Both the position numbers and the translations under genes were made by a program. Positions 11,285-23,112 of a stretch of DNA of 64,000 nucleotides are shown here, piece after piece; position 1 is the first letter of the stretch, and each line of letters starts with the position of its first letter. The stretch is from assembly GCA_003550325.1 (NCBI GenBank), contig QKWP01000417.1, positions 138,273-202,272 on the forward strand. The letters run 5' to 3'. This DNA is from Gigaspora rosea (taxonomy: Eukaryota > Glomeromycota > Glomeromycetes > Diversisporales > Gigasporaceae). The notes beneath the pieces were generated by a model, which was not told the DNA's origin, made no database searches, and saw only the letters and a program-made list of their open reading frames with translations.

Positions 11285-12260
11285 TAAACCTTTTTTCGAC
11301 CCTAGCATTAATTATATATGCACAAGGAAATGCATCGTTTAATGCTTCTTTCACTTCTGGTCCAAGGTTATTATAGCTAATATGCAAAGAAATTAGCGGA
11401 ATTTTCTTAACGTTTTTGCAAAGTGCATCTGCTAACGCTTTCCCTCCTTCTAATCAAAGAAAATTATGGCTAATATCCAAAGATATCAAGGCAGTTTCGT
11501 GTAAAGTGCATATACTAACGCTTTTCTTCTTTCTGATCCAATATTATTACAACTAAATTTCAAGGAATCCAGCGTGGTGTTTTTGAAAATGTTTCTGCCA
11601 ATGCTTTTCCTTCTTCTGATCCAAGATTATTACAATTAAGATTCAAAGAAGTCAGTGGGGAGTTCTTGAAAAGTGCATCAGCTAATGCTTTTCCTCCTTC
11701 TGAACCAAGATTATTCTCTTGAAGATTCAAAGAAATTAGCGCGGAATTCTTGCAAAGTGCATCAGCTAATGCTTTTCCTCTTTCTAATCCAAGGTAATTA
11801 AGACTAATAATATTTTAAGAAGTTAACTTGGTGCTCTTGCAAAGCGCACCTGCTAACGCCTTTCCTCCTTCTGATCCAAGATTATTATTACGAAGATTCA
11901 GAGAAGTCAACGTGGTGTTTTACAAAGTGCACTTTTCCTCCTTCTGATCCATGATTATTGCAAACAAGATTCAATAAAGTCAATGCAGAGTTCTTGCAAA
12001 GTGAATCTGCTAATGCTTTACCTCCTTCTGGCCCAAAATCATTCAAACAAAGATCCAAATAAGTCAGTGCGGTGTTTTTGCAAAGAAGCTTTGCTAATAT
12101 CTTCCCCCTTCAATGCCAATTTGATTATTATAAATATTTAAAGAATTTATGGCACTGTTTTTTAAAAAATCTCTAAGAGTGCTTTCATTCCTCTTTCATT
12201 CCTTTAAACCCAAGTTTATTAGAACTGAGATTCAAAGAAGTTAAAGTAGAATCTACTCCA
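11285..12260 (-). pseudogene. LRR (ribonuclease-inhibitor-like) gene, copy A
   Basis: Read on the minus strand, units such as SLNL..NNLGSEGGKALADAL recur every 28 residues, the usual spacing of RI-type leucine-rich repeats. These form curved protein-binding solenoids. The frame is interrupted many times, for example by lost bases near 11450 and 11930 and a stop near 11815, so no long ORF remains. Copy B at 44669-45830 keeps longer frames of the same gene. No NACHT, NB-ARC or F-box domain could be found upstream. The role is unknown beyond likely protein binding. Confidence 0.75.
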
Positions 12261-12299
12261 GTATCAAACAGTTTTTTAATCGGATATCGTCGCAATTTA

Positions 12300-14530
12300 A
12301 AAACAAGACTTTGTTATGGTAGTTTTAGTTCCAATCCATCAGAATTTAAAAAACTTTGGTAGTTTTTGAACCCGATCCATTAAAATTAAAAAAAATTAGT
12401 TAGTAATTGTTTTTGAGCCAATTTCAATTAAAAAAAAAAAATTAACTTATCTTCATAAACTTGTTATGCGTCCCACCTCACGAATAGCTGTTGTAACAGT
12501 GTTGTAACCAACCAATTATTTTGCTATGTCCATAGAAATTGTTCACAGTACATCTCCGGCATCAAACAGTTTTTTAATCAGATTTCATCACACAATTTAA
12601 AAACAAGACTTCGTTATGGTAATTTTAGTTCCAATTCATTAGAATTTAAAAAACCTTAGTAGTTTTGAACTTGTTCCATTAAAATTACAAAATTCATTAG
12701 TAGTAGTTTTTGAATCAAATCCACTTAAAAAAAAAGTTTTATTATTGCAAATTTTTTCATGCGCCCTAACCAATAGATCGTTCACAACATATCTATTCCA
12801 GAATCAGTTTCTTAATCGGATTTCCTCAGTATTTTTTAAAAAAGATTTTGCTATGGTAATTTTGGATCCAATCCACCGGAATCTAAAAAACCTTGGTAGT
12901 TATTGAACTCAAAAAAAAAATTATTAGTAGCAGCTTTTGAACAAAATCCATTAAAAAAAAACATCTTTACAAACCTGCCATGCGCCCCTACTCCGTGCAT
13001 AATCGTTGTAGCCAACCAAGTATCTTGCTACATCTGTATAACACAACTGTTTCAAAGAAAACATATGAAACTATGTGAAAAAACCTTGCTTGCTAGTTTT
13101 GATTCAATCCACTAAATGTAAAATACCTTTGTTGGTAGCTTTTGAACCCAATCCACTTGAAAAAAATGTTGGTTGTTTTGAACCAAACCCATTTAGAACA
13201 AAGAAACAATTTGTTAACTTTAGAAATTTGTCATGCACCCCTACCCCGCGCACAACCGTCATAACGAACCAATTATCTTGTTACACCCGTAAATTTAAAA
13301 AGATAGGTCCTTGTGCTAGTAGTTTTTGAACCAGATCCATTTAAGTTTAAGGAAGAGCTTCACGCTTCATTACTGGTAGTTTTTGAACCAAATCCCTACC
13401 TGTGTATAACTGTTATACGTTTGTGGTAAAAATCCATTCGCAACACTAGTTCTATGAAAAACAGTATGTTAGTAGCTTTTTGAACCAAAACCACTTTAAA
13501 AAAAAAGCTTAAATAATCTTTACCAAACTGTCACGCGCCCCTAACCCGCGTACAACCGTTGTAACCAACCAATTATCTCGTTACGCCCGTAAATTTAACA
13601 AGGTAGGTCCTTGTTGCTAGTAGTTTTTGAACCCAATCCATTCAAGTTTAAGGAAGAGCTTCATGCTTCATTACTGGTAGTTTTGAACCAAATCTCCTAT
13701 CTGTGTATAACTGTTATGGCCAAACAATTATTTGTTACATTTGTAGTAAAGATCCATTCGCAACACTAGTTCTATGAAAAACAGTATGTTAGTAGCTTTT
13801 CGAACCAAAACCACTTTAAAAAAAAAACAAATAATCTTTATCAAATTGTCACGCACCCCTACCCCGCGCACAACCATCGTAACCAACCAATTATCTCGTT
13901 ACGCCCGTAAATTTAAAACGTAGGTCCTTGTTGCTAGTAGTTTTTAAACCTGATCCATTCAAGTTTAAGGAAGTGCTTCACGCTTCATTACTGGTAGTTT
14001 TTGACCCTACCTGTGTATAACTGTCATGACCAAACAATTATTTGTTACATTTGTAGTTAAGATCCATTCTCAACACTAGTTCTATGAAAAACAGTATGTT
14101 AGTAGTTTTTTGAACCAAAACCACTTTAAAAAAAAGCTTAATAATCTTTACCAAACTGTCAGGTGCCCTACCCTGCGAACAACCGTCGTAACCAACCAAT
14201 TATCTCATTACACCGTAAATTTAAAAAGGTAGGTCCTTGTTGTTAGTAGCTTTTGAATCCGATCCATTCATGGAAGAGCTTCACACTTCATTACTGATAG
14301 TTTTTGAACCAAATCCTCTACCTGTGTATAACTGTCATGGCCAAACAATTATTTGTTACGTTTGTAGTAGAGATCCATTCGCAACACTAGTTCTATGAAA
14401 AACAGTATGTTAGTAGCTTTTTGAACCAAAACCACTTTAAAAAAAAAAAAGCTTAAATAATCTTTATCAAACTGCCACACACCCCTACCCCACGCACCGT
14501 CGTAACCAACCAATTATCTTGTTATGTCCG
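12300..14530 (+). repeat. Tandem array of about 300-317-bp units, copy A
   Basis: The marker TAGGTCCTTGTTGCTAGTAG recurs at about 13304, 13604, 13921 and 14230. Each unit carries GAACCAAA, CCTGTGTATAACTGT, CAACACTAGTTCTATGAAAA and CCAACCAATTATC in the same order. More diverged units extend left to about 12340. Short frames here are repeats of VFEPNP-like words and not genes. The array lies directly upstream of the minus-strand LRR gene in both duplication copies. Confidence 0.8.
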
Positions 14531-15480
14531 TAAAGATCAGTTGAAAATGTGACTAGTTCTGTGGAAAACAACATTTTAGAGCCTTTTAACCACACTAAAC
14601 TTAAAAGATATTTGTTACCTATAGCTTTTGAACTTAATTCAAAAAGACTTTCATTACTGGTAATTTTTAGCATTATAAAAAGAAAGGCTTCGTCACTAAT
14701 ATGTTTAGGTTCGAATCATAAAAAAAAATTTTTAAAGGTAGCTCATTTAGAAACTATGTGATCTTCATTTCTATGGTCGTCGTTGTTTCAGTTTTTTTAG
14801 AATTTACGGATTTTTTTATTATATAATTTGGTTTTGTAATTTGGTAAATCTTTGCCAAATGTATATTTATTAGAAAATTGAAAAAACTCAATTTTTAAAT
14901 AAAGGTAAAAATGGGCTGTTTTAATAAGCAACACCCCATATAGTACATAAAAAATAAAAAAAATTCGAATAAAAAAAACATAATTTTGATTCAATTTTGA
15001 TTTATTTTTATTTAACACAATCCCACCCGCTATTCTTTCTATTGTAAAATTAATCGAAAAATATTTTTTCGAAACGCTTAGGTGAACCCCAACCCACCTA
15101 ACCCACCGGTACTAGTCGTGGCACGGTTCCCGGCTTCGAGAGAGGCTGTCTTTGATATTAATACTTTTTTAAGTATTTAATCAAAAAGGTTTAACCCAAG
15201 TTTTGTTGTAAGAGCTTGAGAAAGTCCACACCCCGTATTTTATACTCAAAAAAAAATCGACGAAATTATGGGACTAGAAAAAAAAAGGTGACCCCGTGTT
15301 TATTGTCTTTTTTCATCAGCGTGATTTTTGAACACGCGATTATGACGTAATCGACACGTTTTTTATTGGTTAATCATACAAAATTTTTTTTTGATTTCAG
15401 GGATCGACGTTACACGATATTTATACTGTAAACCCAGAATTTTTCGGGTCTAAGCAAACTTAAAAAAAAAAATAATTCAA
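14531..15480 (-). other. Duplicated stretch with a degenerate 80-aa frame
   Basis: It corresponds to 48130-49070 of copy B. On the minus strand near 15230 the start MSIKYGVWTFSSSYNKTWV matches the 80-aa frame at 48586-48828 but is frame-shifted here after KPF. Only the first 20 or so residues are shared intact, so coding status is doubtful. Confidence 0.4.
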
Positions 15481-15499
15481 TCGATACAACACTTAAAGA

Positions 15500-15720
15500 G
15501 CTTCCTAGCAAGCGTCTCTTTGTAAATCTGCTGATATGGATAATGCTGTTGCGATAAATAAAGTTGGATTTGTTATCGAAATGGAATGGAGTTGGAAAAG
15601 ATGAACATAAAGCATTCGAATTTTACCAGAAATCTGCTGATATGGGTAATGTTGAAGGAACACATATGGTTGGTTATTGTCATCGAAATTCCATAATATG
15701 TGATAATGAATATATGTAAA
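15500..15720 (+). pseudogene. Sel1-repeat fragment, copy A
   Basis: Broken pieces of Sel1-like repeats are readable: KSADMDNAVAINKVGF, then EHKAFEFYQKSADMGNVEGT and HMVGYCHRN, ending at TAA. They match the repeats of the neighbouring Sel1-kinase genes. There is no start and one base is missing near 15571. It is probably a relic of another family member, and the same relic lies at 49080-49300 in copy B. Confidence 0.7.
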
Positions 15721-15845
15721 TAATCACCGTTTTGTAATGATAATATTTCTGGCCACATATAAAACTAATCATTGATTTTTTTTTTTTTTTTTGCATTTTC
15801 CAGCATTTTTTCCTGGAACGCCAAGTAAGCGTACTTTATTAATCT

Positions 15846-16621
15846 TTGATTTTATACCTCATTCATATAAAAAGGAACGAAGATTTGTTTACGAAGATTT
15901 TGTCTTTTTTAGAACAATTAGGTAGTAAAAATTACAACATTCGCCAGTTGAAATGTTTGGTGTATTCTTTTTTTGCTGAAGATGCATCGATTAAATATAC
16001 ACTATGGAACAATTTTAATTTTGAAAAGAGAAAATTCGGTATGTGTTAATAATTTTATTAATTTTATTTACTATCATAGAACAATAACGAACGATTTTGG
16101 AATATAGATATAAAATACCCAGTCACTCCCAGATTTTATCATACTTTTTTTGAATGCGGATGGAATTCAAATTAGAAATACTGCATTTAAAATATAGCCT
16201 AGTAGAGTGTCCTTCGGCTTCAATAGTGATTTATATGAAAACGGATTGCAGGTATATTACAAGACGTCACCTCATTTGATATTTCTAAATAAATCATTTT
16301 TAATCAGTAATGTATGTAGGTTGTTGCAACTGGTCATTTGACAGTTCATTTCAACAATTTTTTAAAGTTTACGAGCTTCAACTTTATTACAACAAATTAC
16401 ACGCCGAATTATCATCAAGACCTTCTATGTGAATATCATAAAAACTTTTCACTGCATGGAGGTATTCTATTCTTTTGTCAAAGTCAAATTTTATTATTTG
16501 ATGAATATCAATGAATTGATAATAATAAATTTATTGCTAATAATATAGATCGAAGAAGGGTTTAACCTTACGGAGAATATTATGTTTGATACCGTAAACT
16601 ATCGACATTTGGGACCTTTAG
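15846..16621 (+). pseudogene. LIM-domain-binding (LDB/SEUSS/Mfg1-like) co-regulator, copy A
   Basis: Exon 1 reads ILSFLEQLGSKNYNIRQLKC then LVYSFFAEDASIKYTLWNNF. After an intron (GTATGT...AATATAG) exon 2 continues KYPVTPRFYHTFFECG and SLVECPSASIV. After a further intron, exon 3 reads VVATGHLTVHFNNFLKF. These match the LIM-binding domain, with FF...A..RY.LW, LPRF..T.FE.G, Y.NG.QV and G.L...F. Family members (Ldb1, SEUSS, fungal Mfg1/PtaB) are nuclear adaptors that bridge transcription factors and LisH partners. A 10-bp loss after TGCGGA and a 2-bp loss near ATAGTG break exon 2. Exon 1 is better preserved here than in copy B. Confidence 0.75.
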
Positions 16622-16763
16622 GTATGTTTATTTTTTTTAAGTTCATAATGGCATAATATAATACTTTTATACTTTTATAGTATCTAAATACCACCGTCTT
16701 TGATTTTTTTCAAGAGACACTTATGATATTGACCTCCGAACGCAGCAAAATCAGAGAGGCCTA

Positions 16764-17283
16764 ATGTTCAGAGAGCAAGGATTATTGAATGTTTATGTGT
16801 ACGATTATCTGAAACGTAATAGGGCAACAAAGACGGCCATAGCTTATTTGAAGGAGTATGACATTCTTCAGAGCTTCATAATAAATGAGAGTTCTTACGT
16901 CGATATCACGTGTTTGGGATATATATTCCGCAAAATTGAATCATTCTGGAACTGTAGACATGCATAATTACGTAGATCAAGACCAGCAATCCTTGGACCA
17001 ACAGCAACGAAGTTTGTTAAATATTTATGTATACGATTATCTAAAGCATAGTGAAGCAATTTAACTTTTTTAAATGAGGATGACTTTCAGGGCCATATAA
17101 AAAATAACGGTATAGCAACTTCAGTAAATGTAAGTTCTTACAGTGATATCACACCGCTACCAGATATTGATATGCCTATACAAGCGCCAATGGCGTTCTA
17201 TACGAATGGTGGATGGTTTATTGGGATATATACTCCGCAAGAATAAATCGTTCTGGAACCCTAGAAGCCCAGCGTTATGTTCA
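16764..17283 (+). pseudogene. LisH (Flo8/SSDP-like) protein, copy A, with internal deletion
   Basis: MFREQGLLNVYVYDYLKRNR then ATKTAIAYLKE forms a LisH dimerisation motif. The FLYEWW block that should follow is lost by an internal deletion of about 90 bp after ATATCAC; only GYIFRKIESFWN in a wrong frame remains. A second LisH (LLNIYVYDYLKHSEAI) and a second, frame-shifted EWWMVYWDIYSARINRSG block follow, ending at CAG|GTACTATAG, a possible splice donor. The intact first module is seen in copy B. It lies about 140 bp after the LIM-binding gene on the same strand. Confidence 0.75.
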
Positions 17284-17535
17284 GGTACTATAGATACTTA
17301 CTACATCTATTTATCTTCAGACATTTAGAATTCACTCGCATTTTACATTATTGGTTTAAAGCAATTGGATAACAGTTAGTGAGTTTAATGTTTATTCATT
17401 TTATCTTCATTATAATTATCCATTAAATATTATTTCCGTTCATTCACATACATATTAAACTATCAGTCAGTTAGTAAGATTAATTCACAAAATTATCATG
17501 AATTATTAAACAATAAAATAAAATTTTTTATAACT
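17284..17535 (+). other. Short spacer, no gene seen
   Basis: AT-rich duplicated spacer between the LisH pseudogene and the second Sel1-kinase pseudogene. No supported feature. Confidence 0.5.
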
Positions 17536-19383
17536 ATGCTGATTAGAGTATTAAAACTTGGATGCCTTTATCAAAATGTAATTGGAGTTGAAAAAGATGG
17601 AAAGAAGACATTTGAATATTACAAGAAATCGGCTGATATGAGTAATGCTAAAAGAATGTATGCGGTTGGCTATTGTTATCAAAGTGGATTAGGAGTCAAA
17701 ACCGATAGACGTATGGCTTTTTAGTATTACCAGAAATCTGCTAATATGGATAATGCTGATGCGATATATCAAGTTGGTTATTGTTATCGAAATGGAATTG
17801 GAGTTGAAAAAAATGAATATAAGGCTTTCGAATATTACCAGAAATCTGCGGAGATTGGTAATGCTACTGCAATAAATCAAGTTGGATTTTGTTATCGAAA
17901 TGGAATTGGAGTTGAAAACAATGAATATAAGGCATTCGAATATTACCAGAAATCTGCGGAGATTGGTAATGCTACTGCAATAAATCAAGTTGGATTTTGT
18001 TATCGAAATAGAATTGGAGTTGCAAGAAACATACAACGAGCCAATGATTGGTATAAAAGTAAATAAATATTTTATTATAAAACTCTTTCAATTGAATTTA
18101 TTAATTTTTAAATTCTAATAGAGAACGAAGTATAAAGAGTATGTACTTTTTTTTTTTTTTTGCTTATTCATTATCTAGCTAGAACTAATTAATTAGAAAA
18201 TTTTTTAAGAAATAAGGAAATCATCATATCCTCCTGATCTTGATAATAATTTGATAAACTTATTGGATGATGAGAGATATCAGTTATCATGGATTTCCTA
18301 TAAAGAATTCGAGAATATTAAGCAGATAGGCAAAGGTGGATTTGCAACAGTATACAGTGCTTGTTGGGTTGATAAAGGACAAAAAGCTATAATAGGGGTT
18401 GCACTCAAAATAATTGATAATTCTGAAAAACTTAATCAAGAATTTATGAGCGAAGTAAATTGATGAAGTTTTATGTTTTTAAAAAACTTAAACTAATAAT
18501 TATTTATTCTCAATAGTTGAAAAGGTTTTGTGAAATCGGATACGAAAATCCTTCATTCTTACAATGCTATGGAATATCAAGACATCCAGATGGAGGATAT
18601 ATAATTGTTTTGAAATATGCATTTAGATGTTCTTTACGTCAGAATCTTTCCAATGTTTCACAAATGGAATGGAAAAAAAGCTTAATTTACTTCATTGTAT
18701 TGTCGCTGATCTTGAAGCAATTCATTCTCAAGAAATGATCCATCGCGATTTGCATAGTGGAAACATTTTACAAGATACCTTGGAAAGTGCATAAATCACA
18801 GTCTTAGGTCTTTCAATTTCGACAAATGAAAAAATGAATGGAAAAATGGAAGGTAAAATTTGTGGAATCTTACCTTATATCGATATAAACCAAGATAAAA
18901 GTTCTCTTTACGGAGTCATGCCTTATATCGCACCAAATATTTATGGGCTTGGAATTATCATGTGGGAAATATCTACCGGACAAAGACCATTTGATGGCGT
19001 ACCATTTAACAATAATCTTGCGATAAAGATTTGTTTCGGATTACGACCTGAATTCATTCCTGGGACTCCAGAATGTTATGTTAAATTAGCCAAACAATGT
19101 ATGGATTCTGATCACAATGAACGACCTAGTGCTAAAATAATTAAATTTCAAATTGAATATTGGCTTATGAGATAAATTCAATCGAGGAAATGAAAACAAA
19201 AAACAATTTTTAAACGTCGATAAAATAATTGATACACCATTGATTAATGTATCAAAGCATCCGGATCATATGTACACAAGCAAGATTATCAACACACAAC
19301 AAATAACTTCGAAGGTTCAAGAAAAGGGACATGAAATGTGCCAGAAAATGAGCCAAAGTATTTCTTTTGAAATTCCCTTTTAA
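17536..19383 (+). pseudogene. Sel1-repeat / TKL-type kinase, copy 2 (broken, 5'-truncated)
   Basis: It starts inside a Sel1 repeat with no N-terminal MSIYDKQF segment. Lesions: GAG to TAG within a repeat (17722-17724); one A lost before the first splice donor (TATAAAAGT); seven instead of eight As in the TGGAAAAAAAAG run near 18672, which shifts the kinase frame; TAC to TAA at 18792; and GAC to GTC at 18801, turning the metal-binding DLG into VLG. About 39 bp, coding for EVLNGQKFTIVAD in copy 4, are missing after YIAP. The C-terminal lobe otherwise reads DIYGLGIIMWEIS-like, RPFDGVPF and NERPSA, with a tail ending SISFEIPF. The activation segment is chimeric (see findings). Confidence 0.85.
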
Positions 19384-20786
19384 TTTCATATTATAAAACA
19401 TTATTGCTATTTATATTTTTTCACCTCCTTCTTCATAGGTTTAATCTCAACCTGTTTTTTTTTCAAAGTTTTATCATTGCCATGTTTTTGGCTTTATCAT
19501 ATGAATTTTAAAATCTATCGTAGCTAAAACTGATAAATAATACTATCGTATAAATATAGTTAAAAATATTGATTAAAATTAAAGTATCATCAAATTACGT
19601 AAAAGTCAAATAGAACTAGCGTCAAAACAAATAATTTAAAGCGTTCCTTATTTTATACTGTATGTCCAATAATATTGGTAATAATTTAAGTGCTATTAAT
19701 GATTGTTCTGTTTTTTTCTTCAATTAGTGAAAAGTCTAATTCTGGTGTTCGCCTATGGGATGCTTATACTGTTAATGAAAAAATGAAAAATATATTCTAC
19801 TCTATGCAAATTATCTTTTTATAGCACGGAGGAATGTCAATTGGAATAATGATATATCAGAAGATGTAATTAAAATACACGTCGCTCTGGTTATGCCGAC
19901 ATTTGGATACAACGACATCTTTCTATTGTGATTTTTTCAAAATTTTAATACTTTATGAAATGTCGGTATGACCCAGTGTATCAATGTTCGAAAATTTTCA
20001 CTATGTCTCAAAATGTCGATATATTCAGAGGAATGTGTACACCCATTTTTCTGTTTATTTAACGAATACTTACATTTATGGTCTTTAAAACTTAATATCG
20101 AAGATACCGCAGATCTTTTAATTTTAACACGGAATCGTATTGTGACAAATTTAAACCACAACCTAAACCAACATTATGCAAAAGTTGTGGATCCCAACCT
20201 GGTACACATTTTCCAGGTGCCTGGCATATAATTAGTAGATGATGTAATAATATAGACCCAGTTAATATATAGATCAAATTGGTGATATGTTACTGCAACT
20301 CTTCTTTTTTTTTTTTTTTTATGTTTTCTTTTAACGTTAATTTGACAAATTATTTTACTTATTAAAAAGCCAAAAAAAAAACGACTGGTGGGGAAGGACG
20401 AATGATCATTCATGATGCTAAATTGTGATAATTTTGTTTTTCGATATCTGTACCTGGTGTCTCCTATCGAGAAAGCTCGATATGGTTTAATTCAGATGAT
20501 TGATAATAAGTAGGCATATGCGCTTTATCATAAGGCTTTTAAGGGTAAAAAATGATTAAAAACTTAAAGTAAACGGATCTTATGATTAGATTAGAAACAG
20601 TATTGTCCTACTATGATAATTCAGTAATTTTATTACATATACTAGATTTCTAAATTATTATTAAAAAAATTAAAACCCAAAACACGCATTCTGTGTACCT
20701 ATGGTACACCATAATAACAAACGTTGTGCAACGTAATACATAATAAATTTAACATGATGCTTCTGCGTCTTTTTTCCTGTGGCAAA
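19384..20786 (+). other. End of duplication A and unique spacer
   Basis: Duplication similarity stops at 19860. A short frame at about 19725-19790 reads SNSGVRLWDAYT, reminiscent of a WD40 strand, but it is too short to call. At about 20140-20230 a frame reads KPTLCKSCGSQPGTHFPGAW, a possible zinc-binding remnant. The 87-aa and 74-aa frames on opposite strands have no recognisable features. Confidence 0.4.
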
Positions 20787-21626
20787 ATGCCAATTCACAG
20801 TAAACTATTTGTAAAGAAACAAAAAAAATTGATAATTCATCAGATATTGCTCAGATAACTAGCAATGTTACACGGTTACATTTGGAAGATAACAAGTTAC
20901 AGGATCTTTCAAAAACTTTTCTTAATGAAATTGTCAAAGAAATTTGTAGTATATATAATGAAGAAAGAATGGAAGGCAAACATTTCCGTTTAATTCTTGA
21001 TACATTAGAACAATTTCTAATAAAGAAGAAGCTAAACCCAGATAATATTTTCAATTTTGCCTAGATAATCAAAACAATCCTATACTTCTAACCATTCTTG
21101 CAGCTTGTTATTTTAATGGTAAATGGGTTGAAAAGGATCCATTCATTTATTATCAAAAATTGGCCAAGATGGGGAATGCTATTGGAACATTTAATGTTGG
21201 ACATTGTTATCTCCATGGAATTGGAGTTGAAATGGATGGAAATAAAGCATTCATTTATTATCAAAAATCTGCAGAGATGGAGGAGATTAGGGGAACGTAC
21301 ATGGTTGGATATTGTTATCGGAATGGAATTGGAGTTGAAAGGGATCAACATAAGGCATTCATTTATTATCAAAAATCAGCAGAAATGGGAGATTCGCTTG
21401 GAGTTTATAATGTGGATATTGTTATCTTAATGGAATTGGAGTTGAAATGAATGAACGTAAAGCATTCATTTATTATCAAAAATCTGCTGCGATGGGACAT
21501 ACTCGTGGAATATACGAAGTTGGATATTGTTATCTTAATGGAATTGGAGTTGAAAAAGATGAATATAAAGCATTCATTCATTATCAAAAATTTGCAAAGA
21601 AAGAATTAAACAAAGCTTCTAAATAA
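20787..21626 (+). pseudogene. Sel1-repeat protein without kinase (fifth copy, frameshifted)
   Basis: ATG at 20787 (MPIHSKLF) parallels MSIYDKQF of the other copies, but its frame is lost within the A-run at about 20820. From there the good frame runs NSSDIAQITSNVTRLHLEDN then KLQDLSKTFLNEIVKEI, and on into the ILDTLEQFL segment shared with copies 1 and 3. A missing T near 21058 creates TAG, and a missing base near 21412 shifts the frame again. Sel1 repeats with FIYYQKSAEM spacing continue to the terminal KFAKKELNKASK and TAA. No kinase follows. It is more diverged than copies 1-4 and lies outside the duplication. Confidence 0.8.
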
Positions 21627-22299
21627 ATAATATAGTTGTATATATGGTAGTATCATTATTCCTAGTTCACAGTATCCCTTAAATATAATACTTCATGATT
21701 AAGATCAGAGTATTGATCAATCCCTACTAGCATGTTCTTTTGAATAAGACCCGAGGTATGTCTATATTAATTTCTTTTAAGATTACAGACCCTCCAAATA
21801 TATTACCCGGTTATTCACACAGAACCATGTGTACTGATCAATTTTAAAAGCAATGGCATGTTATCATACTTAAGTTATAATTTTAAAAATTTTCCTATAT
21901 AAAGAAAAATATTTAAAATATTCTTTTTTTAAATGTAACATACATGTGACATCGATATTCAATTTTAGTAATTTTATTAAATCTTCGCTTTTTCATATCT
22001 ACCAATAACAAAATAGATTTTTCCATGATATTCTAATGCAATTTTATTGTTTAGCTTAATTTCCAATAAATTTGCCAGATATTCAAACATGTATTACATG
22101 TCGATTATTATATGGATCAAGAGGATAAGTGCATTTATCTTTCATTAGCACGTCATTGATTTCATAATTAGTTGTAAACTTTGCAATAACATCAACCAGG
22201 TTTAAAGAAAATTACGCACATAAAATATTTAATCTTGATCAAACACATTTGTACAGTGCATACAACCTAGTCTCGACTAATAAGATTTTTTTTGCGGCC
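21627..22299. other. Intergenic, nothing recognised
   Basis: AT-rich sequence without supported coding frames or repeats. Confidence 0.5.
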
Positions 22300-22555
22300 A
22301 AATTTGAAAAGTTATGTAACGCGGCCAAATTTGTATTTTATTATAATAAATCATATAACACGGCCAAATTTGTAATAAATCATATAACACGGCCAAATTT
22401 TAATAAATCAAATAACACTGCCAAATTTGTAATAATTCATATAACACTGCCAAATTTGTAATAAATCATATAACAAGGCCAAATTTGTAATAAATCATAT
22501 AACATGGCCAAATGTATTTTATTATACTGTATAACTATAACATGGCCAAATTTAA
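22300..22555 (+). repeat. Tandem GGCCAAATTTG minisatellite
   Basis: About nine units of about 28-30 bp repeat ATAACACGGCCAAATTTGTA plus ATAAATCAT, with unit variants AACACTGCC, AACAAGG and AACATGG. A related short array (GCCAAATTTTCATATATAG) lies at 31848-31910. The 70-aa frame covering it merely translates the repeat. Confidence 0.85.
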
Positions 22556-22667
22556 TTGTTTTATGAAGGATTAGTGATTCGAATTGGCGAAGATTTCTAA
22601 TCAATTCATTAGATCAACTTCGACTTCAGTAAATTAGTTGTGATTAATTATCACAATTTATTTGTAC

Positions 22668-22970
22668 CATATTTTCGCGAAATAATGGACATGGGCATTA
22701 TTTAGAAAATTTTGCCCTTCCAAAATAGTATGCAAGGCTTCAAAATAATGCTCATGCACGTCCCTAATTAATGCGCACCCCATATATCTAGTATCTTTGA
22801 TATAAGTACTGGCTATCTCTTGACACAGCTACTTATATATAATGCACATGGCCGTTACTTGGAAAAACAGGTTTATTAAAAATCAATTCTTGTTTCAATA
22901 TAACGCCCATGTGTATACTCTAATTAATGCGCATTCAATGTGCAGGTGGGTGTTATTTCGCAAAAATATG
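22668..22970. mobile_element. MITE with CATATTTTyGCGAAATAA ends
   Basis: The left end CATATTTTCGCGAAATAA pairs with TTATTTCGCAAAAATATG at 22953-22970, two mismatches in 18. Inside, paired words such as ATGGGCATTATTT and ATAACGCCCATG, and two ATTAATGCGCA words, repeat. No ORF and no clear target duplication. Confidence 0.5.
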
Positions 22971-23112
22971 ATATGTGAATAATTAATTCAAAAATTTTTT
23001 ATTAAAGTTGGTGTGAAATTACTGTGTATTGTTAAACTACCAGATATTTGGATAAATTAGTCAATTTCTACTCAGTTGTAATGCCCAAGTTGAGAGAGTA
23101 ATATGTATATAT

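Larger units (their letters stand above)
2655..19860 (+). repeat. Segmental duplication, copy A (about 17 kb)
   Basis: The same features occur in the same order and strand as in 37112-53362. Homology starts near TCTTTAATAAATTTGATGC and ends at ATATCAG (19860 here, 53362 in copy B). Copy A has two transposon insertions absent from B (5465-8007 and 8741-9099). It lacks about 1.5 kb that B keeps downstream of the first kinase gene (equivalent to about 38883-40373). Non-coding parts still align closely by eye, so the duplication appears fairly recent. Confidence 0.9.

Noticed and set aside
19725-19790. WD40 repeat (SNSGVRLWDAYT)
   Set aside because: Only a dozen residues fit, and the frame is broken by an extra base in copy B.
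22300-22555. Possible CRISPR-like array
   Set aside because: The spacing is uniform and the spacers are themselves repeated AT words. This is a eukaryotic minisatellite with no cas genes.
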